Shown one piece after another: positions 1 to 8,300 of a DNA stretch of 51,879 nucleotides. This DNA comes from Leptolyngbyaceae cyanobacterium CSU_1_3 (GTDB lineage Bacteria; Cyanobacteriota; Cyanobacteriia; Leptolyngbyales; Leptolyngbyaceae), in assembly GCA_012034655.1 (NCBI GenBank), contig JAAUOZ010000009.1:1-51879 (forward strand). The letters run 5' to 3'. The notes below the pieces were generated by a model. It saw only the letters and a program-made list of their open reading frames with translations, did no database searches and was not told where the DNA came from. The first letter of the stretch is position 1, and every line of letters starts with the position of its first letter. Position numbers and translations under genes: made by a program.

Positions 1-145
1 ACGTGATGTGCAACTTTCCCGATCTCCCTCACCCTAAATCCCTCTCCCAAGCAGAGAGAGGGACTTTGAACCATTCTTGCTCCCCTTCTCCTGCCCTGGG
101 AGAAGGGGCTGGGGGATGAGGGTTGGCTTTAGTTGCACATCACGT
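1..145. repeat. MITE-like element with 15-bp perfect terminal inverted repeats
   Basis: The first 15 bases, ACGTGATGTGCAACT, are repeated as an exact reverse complement at 131-145. The interior holds two imperfect palindromes built on CTCTCCC/GGGAGAAGGGG and no open reading frame. The interior resembles the core of the other dispersed repeats in this window (4721, 10235, 27607, 32046, 51733), but the terminal repeats differ. This suggests a non-autonomous, MITE-like element; no transposase is present. The element may extend beyond the left window edge. Confidence 0.6.
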
Positions 146-279
146 GAGATAGTTTATTTTTAAGGGGTTTTTAGCCTCTCAAACAATTCTTGACAGACCC
201 ATAGACTCTAGTGAAAGCCTCCAATTCTCACGCCTTCTGACTGGCAGAGGCTCGTTCCGCAAATTCTCCCTTCTATTAG

Positions 280-972
280 CTAGCGGTTCAATGCCAGCGC
301 AGAATTTAGCGTCAGTGACAGGTTATCGGTGCGAGGTTCGACGACGACGACCTCATTCGTTTTCCGCCCTAGCAGCAAGCCACCCAAAGCTCCTGCACCT
401 GTGCCGATCAAGACTCTACCGAGGGTGATCCGCTTTTTGCCAGTCACTCCTGAGATGATGGCTGCCGCCCCAGATCCGATCGCTGCCCCTTTGAGAATTG
501 CTCCCGTATCGACTCCCTGGCGAATGGTTTCCTTGCGGCTGAGCACATCAGAACGAGCGTCGATCGGCAACCGAGTGCCATTGGTGAGAATCAAAGTTCT
601 AGCAACAAACTGAGAATTGTTGTCGTTGGCGGGTCGAAATTCTCCTTCGACCTGGCTGCCAGCAGGAATAAGCAATGTGCCAGACGAAGAGCGAATGTTG
701 CGAGCGATCGTCAGAGTCATGGGCACGGTCTCATTAGGAGCAATGACAATTCTTTCAGCTTTGTCGTAAACGACTGGAAAACTTGCCCCCGCCGGAATTC
801 TAACGCCAAAGGTCGAGGCTGGGCGCTGGGAGGGAAACAATTGTGCGACCTTTTGCGGGGTCTGAGTTGCATTCGCGGCTCCCATCAGGGTCATCGGGGC
901 GATGCTTGTTGCGGAGACACCCAAGGTCAGCGCCAGAGCGGTACTTGCCTGCAATTTCTTTAGATTCAACAT
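280..972 (-). CDS. Secreted conserved hypothetical protein with glycine-zipper-like tail
   Basis: The protein has about 230 residues. I chose the ATG at 972 rather than 1014 because AAGGA lies 8-12 bases upstream and the protein then opens with a clean signal peptide (MLNLKK, then a hydrophobic A/L/T-rich stretch ending near AANA). The mature part has a beta-rich segment (IPAGASFPVVYDKAERIVI; IPAGSQVEGEF) like the TrbI/VirB10-type beta-barrel proteins found in many cyanobacteria. A Gly/Ala-rich segment (GAILKGAAIGSGAAAIISG, then GAGALGGLLLG) follows, of the kind that inserts in membranes. The function is not established; an envelope location is inferred from the signal peptide. The gene stands alone between a repeat and the site-2 protease gene. 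Confidence 0.7.
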   Translation of the reverse strand: MLNLKKLQASTALALTLGVSATSIAPMTLMGAANATQTPQKVAQLFPSQRPASTFGVRIPAGASFPVVYDKAERIVIAPNETVPMTLTIARNIRSSSGTLLIPAGSQVEGEFRPANDNNSQFVARTLILTNGTRLPIDARSDVLSRKETIRQGVDTGAILKGAAIGSGAAAIISGVTGKKRITLGRVLIGTGAGALGGLLLGRKTNEVVVVEPRTDNLSLTLNSALALNR

Positions 973-1184
973 AGGAGTGTCCTTCAAGTCAGTTCTAGAT
1001 GGCGATGTCTTCATTGACTAGAGGATTTTTAACAAGGTTCCTGATTCCGTTGAAACATGCTACGAGACTTGCAAAAAACTAGGATCTCTTGGCGCGTGGG
1101 CTGAGCAAGGCCGAAGCCCGATCTATCGGCGGATCTGGCTCAATGCTCATCCCTCCTCTCTCGCGAAGCGCCAGAGGCAACTCC

Positions 1185-2417
1185 TCATTCCTCATTCCTC
1201 GCCGCCGCCTGCGCGATCGCATCTAACTGCAACCCCAGGGGATAACTGCCTTCTGCTTTGATCTGAGCGATCGCTTCCTCTGAAACGCGCATGTTCATTT
1301 TTTGGGATAGCGATCGCACAATGTCACCGCGATCGATCACGCCAGCGATCGCCCCCGCCGGAGAGAGAACCGTCACCCGTGGCAATTTTTGGGATTCCAT
1401 CAGGCGAATCACATCCATCAACGAAGTGGATTCTTGCACCGTGGGCACGTCGGGCAACGGCTGCAAAATCTCGAACACCGTTTTTGTCTGCCACTGGCTG
1501 TGCTCAATATTGGGTAGAGCTTCTACCAACACCATGCCTCGATAGCGTCCATCAGAGACCGCAAAATAAATGGGGGCGCGTGTCCCCAGAAGATGATCGT
1601 CTGCAAATTGACGCAACGACAGTCCAGCATCGACCACCCGAAACTCACGAGTCATCGCTTCCACTGCTCTGATTTTGAGTAGTGCTTCTTGAACGTTTGT
1701 GAGCCGATCGTAGGAGCTTGCATTCTGAACTACAAACCACCCAATCAGAGCAACCCACAAGCCACCTACTTCTGGCAACCCCAACGTAGCAGACAGCCCA
1801 AAGGTTTCTAGAACCCCCAGGACGATCGCCAACCCACCTAGCGTTTTCCCGGTTCTCGCAGCCCAATGAACCCCTTGAAACTGACTCCCTGTCACTTTCC
1901 AGACGATCGCCTTCAGCACCTGTCCGCCATCTAGGGGTAAGCCCGGAATCAGATTAAACAGCGTCAAAATCAGGTTGATGCCTGCCAGTCGTTGCAGCAA
2001 AACCTGGGGCGGAGACTCTGTGCCAGGCAGCAGCAACACAACCCCACTTAGCAGTAGAAATAGCCCAAAACTCACCATTGGCCCCGCAATCGCCACCTGG
2101 AAGGCTTTGCCAGGAGTTTTGGGTTCTTGCTCGATCGCCGCAATGCCGCCGAAGAAAAACAGGGTAATCGATCGCACCTGAATGCCCTGAAGCTTAGCCA
2201 CCAGGCTATGGCCTAGCTCATGCAGCAGCACCGACCCAAACAACAGCAACGCCATGATTAGCCCTGCACTCCACGCCACCGCCGCGCCCCATTCTGGATA
2301 GGTCGCTTGCCAAATTGTGCCATTGCTAAACGTCACCAGCGCTACCACAAAGAACCAGGATGGATCGATCAGTAGCGGAATGCCGAATAGAGTGCCGACT
2401 TTCCTGCCTGCCTGCAT
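1185..2417 (-). CDS. Site-2 protease family (M50) zinc metalloprotease with C-terminal CBS domains
   Basis: This is a membrane-embedded zinc protease of the S2P/M50B type, 410 residues. The zinc-binding HELGH is at residues 66-70 inside a hydrophobic segment, and the second metal-binding motif NLIPGLPLDGG is at 155-165, so both catalytic elements are intact. Several transmembrane stretches surround them. Residues from about 250 to 385 form a CBS pair (VEAMTREFRVVDAGLSL..., VPTVQESTSLMDVIRLM...VIDRGDIVRSL), which in this family senses adenosine nucleotides. The substrate is unknown; S2P proteases typically cleave membrane-bound regulators such as anti-sigma factors. It lies upstream of psaK on the same strand, with no sign of an operon. 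It is distinct from the RseP-type M50 protease at 7101-8189, which carries a PDZ domain instead. Confidence 0.9.
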   Translation of the reverse strand: MQAGRKVGTLFGIPLLIDPSWFFVVALVTFSNGTIWQATYPEWGAAVAWSAGLIMALLLFGSVLLHELGHSLVAKLQGIQVRSITLFFFGGIAAIEQEPKTPGKAFQVAIAGPMVSFGLFLLLSGVVLLLPGTESPPQVLLQRLAGINLILTLFNLIPGLPLDGGQVLKAIVWKVTGSQFQGVHWAARTGKTLGGLAIVLGVLETFGLSATLGLPEVGGLWVALIGWFVVQNASSYDRLTNVQEALLKIRAVEAMTREFRVVDAGLSLRQFADDHLLGTRAPIYFAVSDGRYRGMVLVEALPNIEHSQWQTKTVFEILQPLPDVPTVQESTSLMDVIRLMESQKLPRVTVLSPAGAIAGVIDRGDIVRSLSQKMNMRVSEEAIAQIKAEGSYPLGLQLDAIAQAAARNEE

Positions 2418-2515
2418 GACTTGTCTCCCGCTGTGTAGAATACCTACTTCCAGGATAGATGACAGGAAAGGCGGTAGGAGGGTTGCCTTTGGGCCGCCTC
2501 GCGAGGGGATGAATG

Positions 2516-2788
2516 TTAGAGAACGCCTGCGTTGGTGAGTCCTAAAATTATGCCTGCCCCCAAGACATGCCCGAAGCTCATGGTTGCTAGTAGTTCGGGA
2601 AGTCCGAAGCCTTCAAATAGAGCGGGTTCTTTGACGGGTAATTTGGGGCCGACTCCTCGGTTTTTGATTGCGTAACGGCCGATCGCGACGGCAAATAAAC
2701 AGCAAAGGCTCATGGTGAGACCGATCGTAGGAGACCATTCGATCGTCCGGGGAGCATTGGCGACAAGGGCGAGTAAAGTAGAATTCAT
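2516..2788 (-). CDS. psaK: Photosystem I reaction center subunit PsaK
   Basis: PsaK is a small two-helix membrane subunit at the edge of photosystem I that binds chlorophyll and helps couple antenna energy. The product is 90 residues, the usual PsaK length. It shows the two hydrophobic helices (TIGLTMSLCCLFAVAIG and ELLATMSFGHVLGAGIILG) joined by a loop with IKNRGVGPKLP, a typical PsaK signature. The ATG at 2788 follows an AGGAG at good spacing; a TTG three bases upstream is less likely. The gene is divergent from trpF, and its promoter lies in the shared spacer. Confidence 0.93.
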   Translation of the reverse strand: MNSTLLALVANAPRTIEWSPTIGLTMSLCCLFAVAIGRYAIKNRGVGPKLPVKEPALFEGFGLPELLATMSFGHVLGAGIILGLTNAGVL

Positions 2789-2805
2789 CAAAGTTGTCTC
2801 CTAAC

Positions 2806-2839
2806 GCTTGATAAACTGATGTAAACAAACAGGATTATA
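2806..2839 (-). promoter_or_regulatory. Probable psaK promoter with an HLR1-like repeat
   Basis: On the minus strand a perfect TATAAT -10 element lies at 2839-2834, about 46 bases upstream of the psaK ATG. Just downstream is GTTTACATCAGTTTATCA (roughly 2823-2806), which resembles the two direct repeats of the HLR1 site bound by RpaB at high-light-regulated photosystem I genes, although the second half is imperfect. The -10 element is read directly; the HLR1 assignment is inference. Confidence 0.4.
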
Positions 2840-2932
2840 GGGGTTTGAGGCTTGAGGTTTGAGATTTGAGTTCTTCCGGATTCAAAACTTAAAACCTCTG
2901 ACATATTTAGAAATATTTGATTGAAGGGTGGA

Positions 2933-3601
2933 ATGGGGTTTCGAGTCAAAATTTGCGGCATCACTCAGCCAGAGCAAGGGGCGGCGATCGTTCGCTTGGG
3001 TGCGTCGGCGCTGGGGTTTATTTGTGTGGCCAAAACGCCGCGCTATGTTTCGCCTGAGCAGATTCGGGCGGTGGTTGATTATCTGAGCCACGCGCAGGAG
3101 AGGGGGTTGCCACCGGAGCTATGGGTCGATCGAGTGGGGGTTTTTGTGGATGCGTCAGTGCGAGAGATTGAGCGAGTAGCGACGATCGCCCATCTCAATA
3201 GCGTCCAACTCCACGGTGCAGAATCACTGGAATTCTGCGAACAACTGCGGGCTACCCTGCCGACGATCGAAATTATCAAAGCTCTACGAATCAGAACGCC
3301 TGAAGCCCTCAGCCAAGCCCATCTCTATCAAAATCGGGTCGATACGCTCTTGCTAGATGCCTACCATCCCAATTTGCTAGGGGGCACGGGCGCAACATTA
3401 GATTGGTCAGCCCTGGCAAAATTTCGCCCTGAGTGCCCTTGGCTACTAGCTGGCGGATTGACCCCTGAAAATGTGTTGGAGGCGATTCATCTGGCTTGCC
3501 CACATGGAGTTGACCTGTCGAGTGGAGTAGAAAATGCCCCAGGTGACAAGAATTTAGAGCGAGTGGCGCAACTATTTGCCCAATTGCAGAAGATCATGTG
3601 A
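2933..3601 (+). CDS. trpF: Phosphoribosylanthranilate isomerase
   Basis: This enzyme converts N-(5-phosphoribosyl)anthranilate to CdRP in tryptophan biosynthesis. The product is a 222-residue (beta/alpha)8 barrel. The catalytic cysteine is in VKICGIT near the N-terminus, the catalytic aspartate is in LLLDAYHPN, and the phosphate-binding loops LLAGGLTPENV and GVDLSSGVE are present at the C-terminal side, so it looks fully functional. I chose the ATG at 2933; a TTG at 2921 is in frame, but the protein family starts close to the VKICGI strand. It is divergent from psaK and not next to other trp genes, as is usual in cyanobacteria. Confidence 0.95.
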   Translation: MGFRVKICGITQPEQGAAIVRLGASALGFICVAKTPRYVSPEQIRAVVDYLSHAQERGLPPELWVDRVGVFVDASVREIERVATIAHLNSVQLHGAESLEFCEQLRATLPTIEIIKALRIRTPEALSQAHLYQNRVDTLLLDAYHPNLLGGTGATLDWSALAKFRPECPWLLAGGLTPENVLEAIHLACPHGVDLSSGVENAPGDKNLERVAQLFAQLQKIM

Positions 3602-3635
3602 ACTGCATCTTGTCTATTCAGTAGCCACTACTTAA

Positions 3636-4238
3636 TTATCTGTCTAAAATCAACTGCCATTCGCCTTTTTGAGGGTTCCAGACGGGTCTATCCGTTTCTC
3701 CCACAAGGTAGGGTCCCCAATAGCGCTGAGAGCCGTCTTGAGCAAAAGCAACCACTACATCGCCCTTTTTGAGGGTAATCGCCCGATCGGGTAGAGAGAC
3801 GACCAATCCGTCGGTGTTGCCTTCACCAGGGGCAAAATCCCAATGGGCAGGAGTTTCGTATCTCATTGCGGTCTCGCCCAATTTGGAATCTGTCGTTTTC
3901 TGCTTCGACAATAGCGCCACTCGTAGAGGATGATCAGAACGATTGCTGACTCTCAGCACTCCTTGACGGGCGGCTATTTTTACGGGATCAGGCTTTGCGA
4001 TCGCGGTTGTCACTCTCTCATTGCTGCCCTCAGGACTGCCCATATAGTCAGAGGTCTTGCCGATCTCAATTTGAGACTCGTCGGTTTTGATCATCGGAAC
4101 CGCACCAGGGGCGGTGACTGCAACCTCAATCTGAAAGCGTCTTGAAATCAGCCAGGCTCCGACGACAAGAATGACAGCAACTAACGCAATTTTGATTGCA
4201 GGGCTTGGCTTTACGTTCATCTTCATCACACCCCGCAT
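3636..4238 (-). CDS. Single-pass membrane-anchored conserved hypothetical protein
   Basis: The product is about 200 residues and I do not recognise the family. Near the N-terminus is one transmembrane anchor (IKIALVAVILVVGAWLI), followed by an extracytoplasmic domain of roughly 160 residues that is predicted to be beta-rich and ends WGPYLVGETDRPVWNPQ...LILDR. The ATG at 4238 is preceded by GGTGGAAAGG; a GTG at 4247 and ATGs at 4226 and 4220 are also in frame, so the start is uncertain. It is convergent with trpF (34 bp between stops). Coding potential is supported by length and a coherent domain layout; the function is unknown. Confidence 0.65.
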   Translation of the reverse strand: MRGVMKMNVKPSPAIKIALVAVILVVGAWLISRRFQIEVAVTAPGAVPMIKTDESQIEIGKTSDYMGSPEGSNERVTTAIAKPDPVKIAARQGVLRVSNRSDHPLRVALLSKQKTTDSKLGETAMRYETPAHWDFAPGEGNTDGLVVSLPDRAITLKKGDVVVAFAQDGSQRYWGPYLVGETDRPVWNPQKGEWQLILDR

Positions 4239-4363
4239 CCTTTCCACCCATTTCTATTTTAGTAGTAGCGACTGACGGCACGATCGCGGCAAGTTTTTTT
4301 TCGATCCCTTGAATAGCCGCTCAAAAGCTCTAAACTTTGAACTAGTTTAGCCCTCTGATCGTG

Positions 4364-4696
4364 ATGCAAAATACCCGTCTCAACAGTCTCGTAGGTGTGG
4401 TGACTGATCAACTTGGACAATTGTTTCGCAATCCTTGGCGGCGGGTATCTTTGCTGCTGATCAGTTTGCTGTTTGGTTTCTTTTTGGGCAGCGCCATTTC
4501 GACTACTGCGGGGCAACGGGCCGAGCTAGATATCTTTGTGGCCAGCGTTATGGTGATTTTGTTTGAGATCACGAGTCAGGTGATCTATGGCGGTAGTCGG
4601 CAGTTGCGCCGATCGCTGCTCGCAGAGATGATCAATGTTCTCAAGATCGGCATGACCTACAGTTTGGTGCTGGAGGCGTTGAAGCTGGGAAGCTAG
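4364..4696 (+). CDS. DUF565 (Ycf20-like) membrane protein
   Basis: The product is about 110 residues and matches the DUF565/Ycf20 family found in cyanobacteria and plastids. It shows the family's amphipathic N-terminus (TRLNSLVGVVTDQLGQLFRNPWRR), a first membrane helix (VSLLLISLLFGFFLGSAIST), the polar TAGQRAELD segment and a second helix, ending in INVLKIGMTYSLVLEALKLGS. Plant and algal Ycf20 relatives affect non-photochemical quenching; the role in cyanobacteria is not settled. The ATG at 4364 is preferred over the GTG at 4361. A MITE-like element begins 24 bp after the stop. Confidence 0.85.
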   Translation: MQNTRLNSLVGVVTDQLGQLFRNPWRRVSLLLISLLFGFFLGSAISTTAGQRAELDIFVASVMVILFEITSQVIYGGSRQLRRSLLAEMINVLKIGMTYSLVLEALKLGS

Positions 4697-4720
4697 GGGC
4701 GATCGCAGAAATTGAAGATC

Positions 4721-4898
4721 CTTAGGAACGTGGATTGATCAATGCCGGAGATCTTGGCCCTCATCTCCTCACCCCTTCTCCCAACTTGGGAGAAGGGAAA
4801 CCGGACTCTTGCTCCTCTGCCAACTTGGAAGAGGGCTGGGGTGAGGGCGAGACAACCTTGCAGTGGACGGAATGATTTATTTAATCCACGCTCCTTAG
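4721..4898. repeat. MITE-like repeat, copy A (TIR type AGGANCGTGGATTAAAT)
   Basis: This 178-bp element starts with CTTAGGAACGTGGATTGAT and ends with a sequence whose reverse complement is CTAAGGAGCGTGGATTAAAT. Its core carries the palindrome CTCCCAACTTGGGAG and the phrase AACCGGACTCTTGCT, shared with copies at 10235 and 51733 and, inverted, at 27607. The right terminus abuts the stop codon of aat (TAG at 4901-4899), so it may form or replace the 3' UTR hairpin of that gene. It has no coding capacity. Confidence 0.7.
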
Positions 4899-5477
4899 CT
4901 ACTCAAGTGAGCAGTGTTGTTCTAGCGCCGATCGCAGCAAATCTTTATAGCCCCGACTGCTAATTACATAAGCACCAAAGCGTTCGAGATGTGGGTTCAT
5001 CATTTGCGCGTCAAACAACACAAAATGCCGCGATCGCAGTCGCTCTACCAATTTGACCATCGCTACCTTAGAGCCATCGGGGATGCTAAAAAACATCGAC
5101 TCCCCAATAAACGCCCCCCGAATCACAATCCCCAAAATGCCCCCAGCGAGTTGATCTCCTTGCCAGGTCTCAAAACTGTGCGCCCATCCTGCCTTGTGCA
5201 ACGTCCAGTAAACGTCCTTGAGTTCCTCCGAAATCCAGGTTGTCTCGCGATCGGCGCATCCCTCTACCACTGCCTTAAAGTCTCGATCGACGGCCACCGT
5301 AAACCGCTCCTGGTTAAGGACTCGCTGAAGCGATTTGGGATAGCGAAAGCGATCGTCCAACGGAATCAACGTCCGTTCTCGACTGCTATACCAACTTAGC
5401 GTTTCACCGGAATCGTCCGCCATCAAGAAATAGCCTTGGGCATACCCTTCGACGATCGCGGCAACATCAATCTGCAT
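4899..5477 (-). CDS. aat: Leucyl/phenylalanyl-tRNA--protein transferase
   Basis: This enzyme transfers Leu or Phe from aminoacyl-tRNA to the N-terminus of proteins starting with Arg or Lys, marking them for ClpS/ClpAP in the N-degron pathway. The product is 192 residues, within the short cyanobacterial form. It shows YAQGYFLMAD, WYSSRERTLIPLD, the conserved WISEELKDVY, WAHSFETWQGDQLAGGILGI and FIGESMFF...SKVAMVKLVERL blocks, all characteristic. The ATG at 5477 gives the typical cyanobacterial start just before the IDVAAIVEGYAQG segment; a GTG at 5492 is a weaker option. Its stop codon touches a MITE-like repeat. Confidence 0.92.
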   Translation of the reverse strand: MQIDVAAIVEGYAQGYFLMADDSGETLSWYSSRERTLIPLDDRFRYPKSLQRVLNQERFTVAVDRDFKAVVEGCADRETTWISEELKDVYWTLHKAGWAHSFETWQGDQLAGGILGIVIRGAFIGESMFFSIPDGSKVAMVKLVERLRSRHFVLFDAQMMNPHLERFGAYVISSRGYKDLLRSALEQHCSLE

Positions 5478-5593
5478 ACCAGGGGTAATCACGGGATAAT
5501 CACAGTGACAAGTAACAAAGAACTGGGGTGAATCGTCAGCAAGTGAGTGTATAGTTTGGATAGTCTAGCCGCTCACGAAAGGGGTAGCGCCCA

Positions 5594-5923
5594 ATGGTTG
5601 ATCCGATTCCATCCATCACTTTGCCGCCCGCTCACCACCCAGAGCAAGAAGGAGAATGGCTGCGGCAAAATCTCCACCGATGGCTTGATCAGGAGTTTTT
5701 GCCAGAGCCGATTAATTTGACGATCGCCCAAAGGGCTGCCCAAATCTACGTCCGGCAGCGGATGGAAGATGAGAACGATCTGGGTGCGTTGGTGATCGCT
5801 ATTATTTCAGAAATGCAGGCGTTCGATTTCTCTCAAAGTTTCTACAGCGAGTTTGCCGTCGCCAATGCTGTGAGCGACATTTTGCTAGACAGCTTGGGCA
5901 TCGATCGCTGCTGTGGGCAGTAA
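5594..5923 (+). CDS. Conserved hypothetical protein (cyanobacterial)
   Basis: The product is a 109-residue soluble, acidic protein with no membrane segment. It has a mostly helical pattern (EGEWLRQNLHRWLDQEFLPEP, then LTIAQRAAQIYVRQRMEDENDLGALVIAIISEMQAFDF). I do not recognise a named family, though its composition and even codon usage look like a real gene. The ATG at 5594 follows GAAAGGGGTAG, an acceptable ribosome-binding region. It is divergent from aat. Confidence 0.6.
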   Translation: MVDPIPSITLPPAHHPEQEGEWLRQNLHRWLDQEFLPEPINLTIAQRAAQIYVRQRMEDENDLGALVIAIISEMQAFDFSQSFYSEFAVANAVSDILLDSLGIDRCCGQ

Positions 5924-6037
5924 TTAAAGCTTGCCCCAAAACCTTGCTCAGAAGGTTTGACTAAAATCTTGAGTTGCGAGGTTCGCAAGTTGAGCAATCT
6001 TTGACTCAAATATTAGAACCCACAACTCAAAAAATCT

Positions 6038-6340
6038 TTACCAGCTTGATTTGACCACACCCGGCAACAACCCCTGGTGAGCCATTTCGCGCAAGACGTG
6101 GCGAGACAGACCAAAATCGCTGTAGACCCCTCTAGGACGACCCGTAACCCAGCAACGATTGCGAACACGCACACGAGCACTGTTGCGAGGAAGCTGCTGA
6201 ATCTCTCGATGGATCGCCAGCTTTTGCTGCTGGGTCGTGGCTTTCGCAAACTGATCCTTCAGTTCTTGACGCTTCTCAGCGTACTTTTCCACCGTTTCTT
6301 TGCGCTTCTTTTCGCGCTCAATCATGCTCTTCTTAGCCAT
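6038..6340 (-). CDS. rpsN: 30S ribosomal protein S14
   Basis: The product is 100 residues, the long zinc-free S14 form used in cyanobacteria and plastids. It opens [13 protein letters not shown] and ends with the family signature [24 protein letters not shown] followed by [11 protein letters not shown]. It binds 16S rRNA in the head of the small subunit. It stands outside any ribosomal protein operon, as usual for this gene in cyanobacteria, and is co-oriented with nth and rseP upstream (35 bp gap), so it may be partly co-transcribed with them. Confidence 0.97.
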   Translation of the reverse strand: MAKKSMIEREKKRKETVEKYAEKRQELKDQFAKATTQQQKLAIHREIQQLPRNSARVRVRNRCWVTGRPRGVYSDFGLSRHVLREMAHQGLLPGVVKSSW

Positions 6341-6375
6341 GAATCATCCCTAGACGTATTTAAAGACAGTGCTTC

Positions 6376-7104
6376 TCATTCTACATACTCTAGAGGGCAT
6401 TCATCACGGATCGGGGCTTTTTTATTTGAGACTGGGACGATAGGTAACTCAGAAAGGTTGGCGGATGGGCAGAGATCGGACAGAGCACAGCGATCGCACT
6501 GCGGCTTGCGGGCGTTACAGACTGCGCGGCCATGGTAGATCAGACGAATGGACCAATTTTCCCAGTCGGGTTGAGGAATCAATTTGATCAGGTCGCGTTC
6601 GATTTTGATGGGTTCGGTGTTTTGGGTCAGACCCAAACGGTAGGCGAGTCGTTTGACGTGGGTATCGACGGTGACACCCAAATTTACGCCGTAGGCATGG
6701 GCAGAAACGACGTTTGCAGTTTTACGGGCGACCCCTGGCAGGCGCAGTAGTTCTTCCATCCGTTGGGGCACTTCGCCACCAAACTCTGTCATGATCAGCC
6801 GACAGGCTCCCTGAATGTTTTTCGCTTTGTTGCGATAAAAGCCTGTAGACCGCACCAGTTCTTCTAATTTTGTCAGGTCGGCTCCTGCTAGCGCTGCCGC
6901 ATCTGGAAATCTGCGAAACAACTCCGGCGTGACGAGATTAACCCGTTCGTCGGTGCATTGGGCAGACAAAATGGTGGCGACCAGCAACTGAACTGGGGTG
7001 TCGTAGTCTAGCGTGCAAGGAGCTTCTGGGTAGAGGCGTTTCAGCCGAATCAGAATCTCCAAGGCACGCTGTTTTTTGGCGGAAAGCTTGCGCGTAGTGG
7101 TCAC
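6376..7104 (-). CDS. nth: Endonuclease III (DNA glycosylase/AP lyase)
   Basis: This base-excision-repair enzyme removes oxidised pyrimidines and cleaves AP sites. The product is 242 residues. The helix-hairpin-helix LPGVARKTANVV contains the catalytic lysine, VTVDTHVKRL contains the catalytic aspartate, and the C-terminal C-X6-C-X2-C-X5-C motif (CNARKPQCDRCALSDLC) ligates the [4Fe-4S] cluster; all are intact. The GTG start at 7104 overlaps the rseP stop codon by 4 bp (GTGA), indicating translational coupling in one operon with rseP upstream. Confidence 0.96.
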   Translation of the reverse strand: MTTTRKLSAKKQRALEILIRLKRLYPEAPCTLDYDTPVQLLVATILSAQCTDERVNLVTPELFRRFPDAAALAGADLTKLEELVRSTGFYRNKAKNIQGACRLIMTEFGGEVPQRMEELLRLPGVARKTANVVSAHAYGVNLGVTVDTHVKRLAYRLGLTQNTEPIKIERDLIKLIPQPDWENWSIRLIYHGRAVCNARKPQCDRCALSDLCPSANLSELPIVPVSNKKAPIRDECPLEYVE

Positions 7105-8189
7105 TGGGGAATTAGATTGACGGTATCTCGAATGATCAGAAAAACGCCCAATCCTAACAACAGCACCAGTCCGGTTTGCATCACACCATCCTGAAGCTTG
7201 GTAGGAAGAGGCTTGCCGCGCAGTCCTTCAATCAGAAGGAAGGCGAGTTGTCCGCCATCTAAGGCGGGGAGGGGAAGAATATTGATTACGGCTAGGTTGA
7301 TGCTGATCAGGGCGGCAAAGTTGAACAGACTGGAAGCGTCTGATTGAGCGATTTTTGCACCCGTGGCCACGATCGCCACGGGGCCTGATACCTGCTCTGC
7401 GGTCTTGCTGAAGTTGCTGATCAGTTGCCCAAAGCCCTGAACAGTCAACACGACAATGCGCTGAAACTCTTCGCCTGCCCAGCCAAACACCTGTGAAATG
7501 TTGGCGGGATGCTTGTAGTAGACGGCTTTGCCGTCGGGCTGGCGTTTGACGTTGGGTTGAAGGGCGATGCCGATGCGCCCTTTGCCGTCTACGTCGGCAG
7601 GGGTGACGTTGAGATTGAGGGTCTCAGTCGATCGTTGGACTGTGAGCTGAAGAGGTTGAGCCGGACTGGTTTCGATCGCGCTTCTCAAGTCTGAAGCGGT
7701 CTGGGCTGTTGCATCCAATGTGCGCCCATTGATGGCGACGATCACGTCTCCATCTCGGATTCCTGCCTGGGCTGCCACTTCTTGCGGAGTGACTTTAGGG
7801 ATCAGCACGCCTGGCAAATAGTCAACCGTTGGAGACCCCACGATCGCCATCTGCCCCGCCAGAACAAAATAAGCAAAAACCAGATTGGCAATTACCCCGG
7901 CGCTGATGACGATCGCCCGATCTAAAACAGGACGATTTCGCAACAAGTTTGGGTCGTTTTTGGGAATATCGCTGTCAGGATCATCATCGGGAAACCCCAC
8001 AAATCCGCCTAGGGGCAAAGCGCGCAGGGCATACTCTGTCTGCGATCCCTGATATTTCCAAAGAATGGGGCCAAAGCCGATCGAAAACCGATTTGCGTAA
8101 ATACCTTGAAGGCGAGCAGCCAGGAAGTGACCCAGTTCGTGAACAAAGATCAGGACTGCAAGCAGGGCAATAATCGCCAAGACTGACAT
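7101..8189 (-). CDS. rseP: RseP-family site-2 zinc metalloprotease with PDZ domain
   Basis: This is an intramembrane protease of about 362 residues. The zinc motif HELGH is at residues 17-21 in the first membrane helix, and the second motif (INILPLPALDGGQ) is near residue 300. A PDZ domain spans roughly 130-200 (GVLIPKVTPQEVAAQAGIRDGDVIVAINGR). In bacteria RseP cleaves membrane-bound anti-sigma factors after a first periplasmic cut, and also clears signal-peptide remnants; the substrate here is unknown. The ATG at 8189 is preferred over the TTG at 8195. It overlaps nth downstream and is co-oriented with serS upstream. Confidence 0.93.
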   Translation of the reverse strand: MSVLAIIALLAVLIFVHELGHFLAARLQGIYANRFSIGFGPILWKYQGSQTEYALRALPLGGFVGFPDDDPDSDIPKNDPNLLRNRPVLDRAIVISAGVIANLVFAYFVLAGQMAIVGSPTVDYLPGVLIPKVTPQEVAAQAGIRDGDVIVAINGRTLDATAQTASDLRSAIETSPAQPLQLTVQRSTETLNLNVTPADVDGKGRIGIALQPNVKRQPDGKAVYYKHPANISQVFGWAGEEFQRIVVLTVQGFGQLISNFSKTAEQVSGPVAIVATGAKIAQSDASSLFNFAALISINLAVINILPLPALDGGQLAFLLIEGLRGKPLPTKLQDGVMQTGLVLLLGLGVFLIIRDTVNLIPQ

Positions 8190-8300
8190 AGGCAAAGATT
8201 TGTAAGCTTTTGGTTGAGTGTCCTTCTATTCTAAGGTGTGCGTTGGGTTGTTACGAAAGTTTACTGCCAGAGGAGGAAGAACCTGTGGCTGGTCATTTTT

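Noticed and set aside
4742..4963. Open frame of 73 codons on the plus strand
   Set aside because: It lies almost wholly inside a MITE-like repeat and the end of aat on the other strand.
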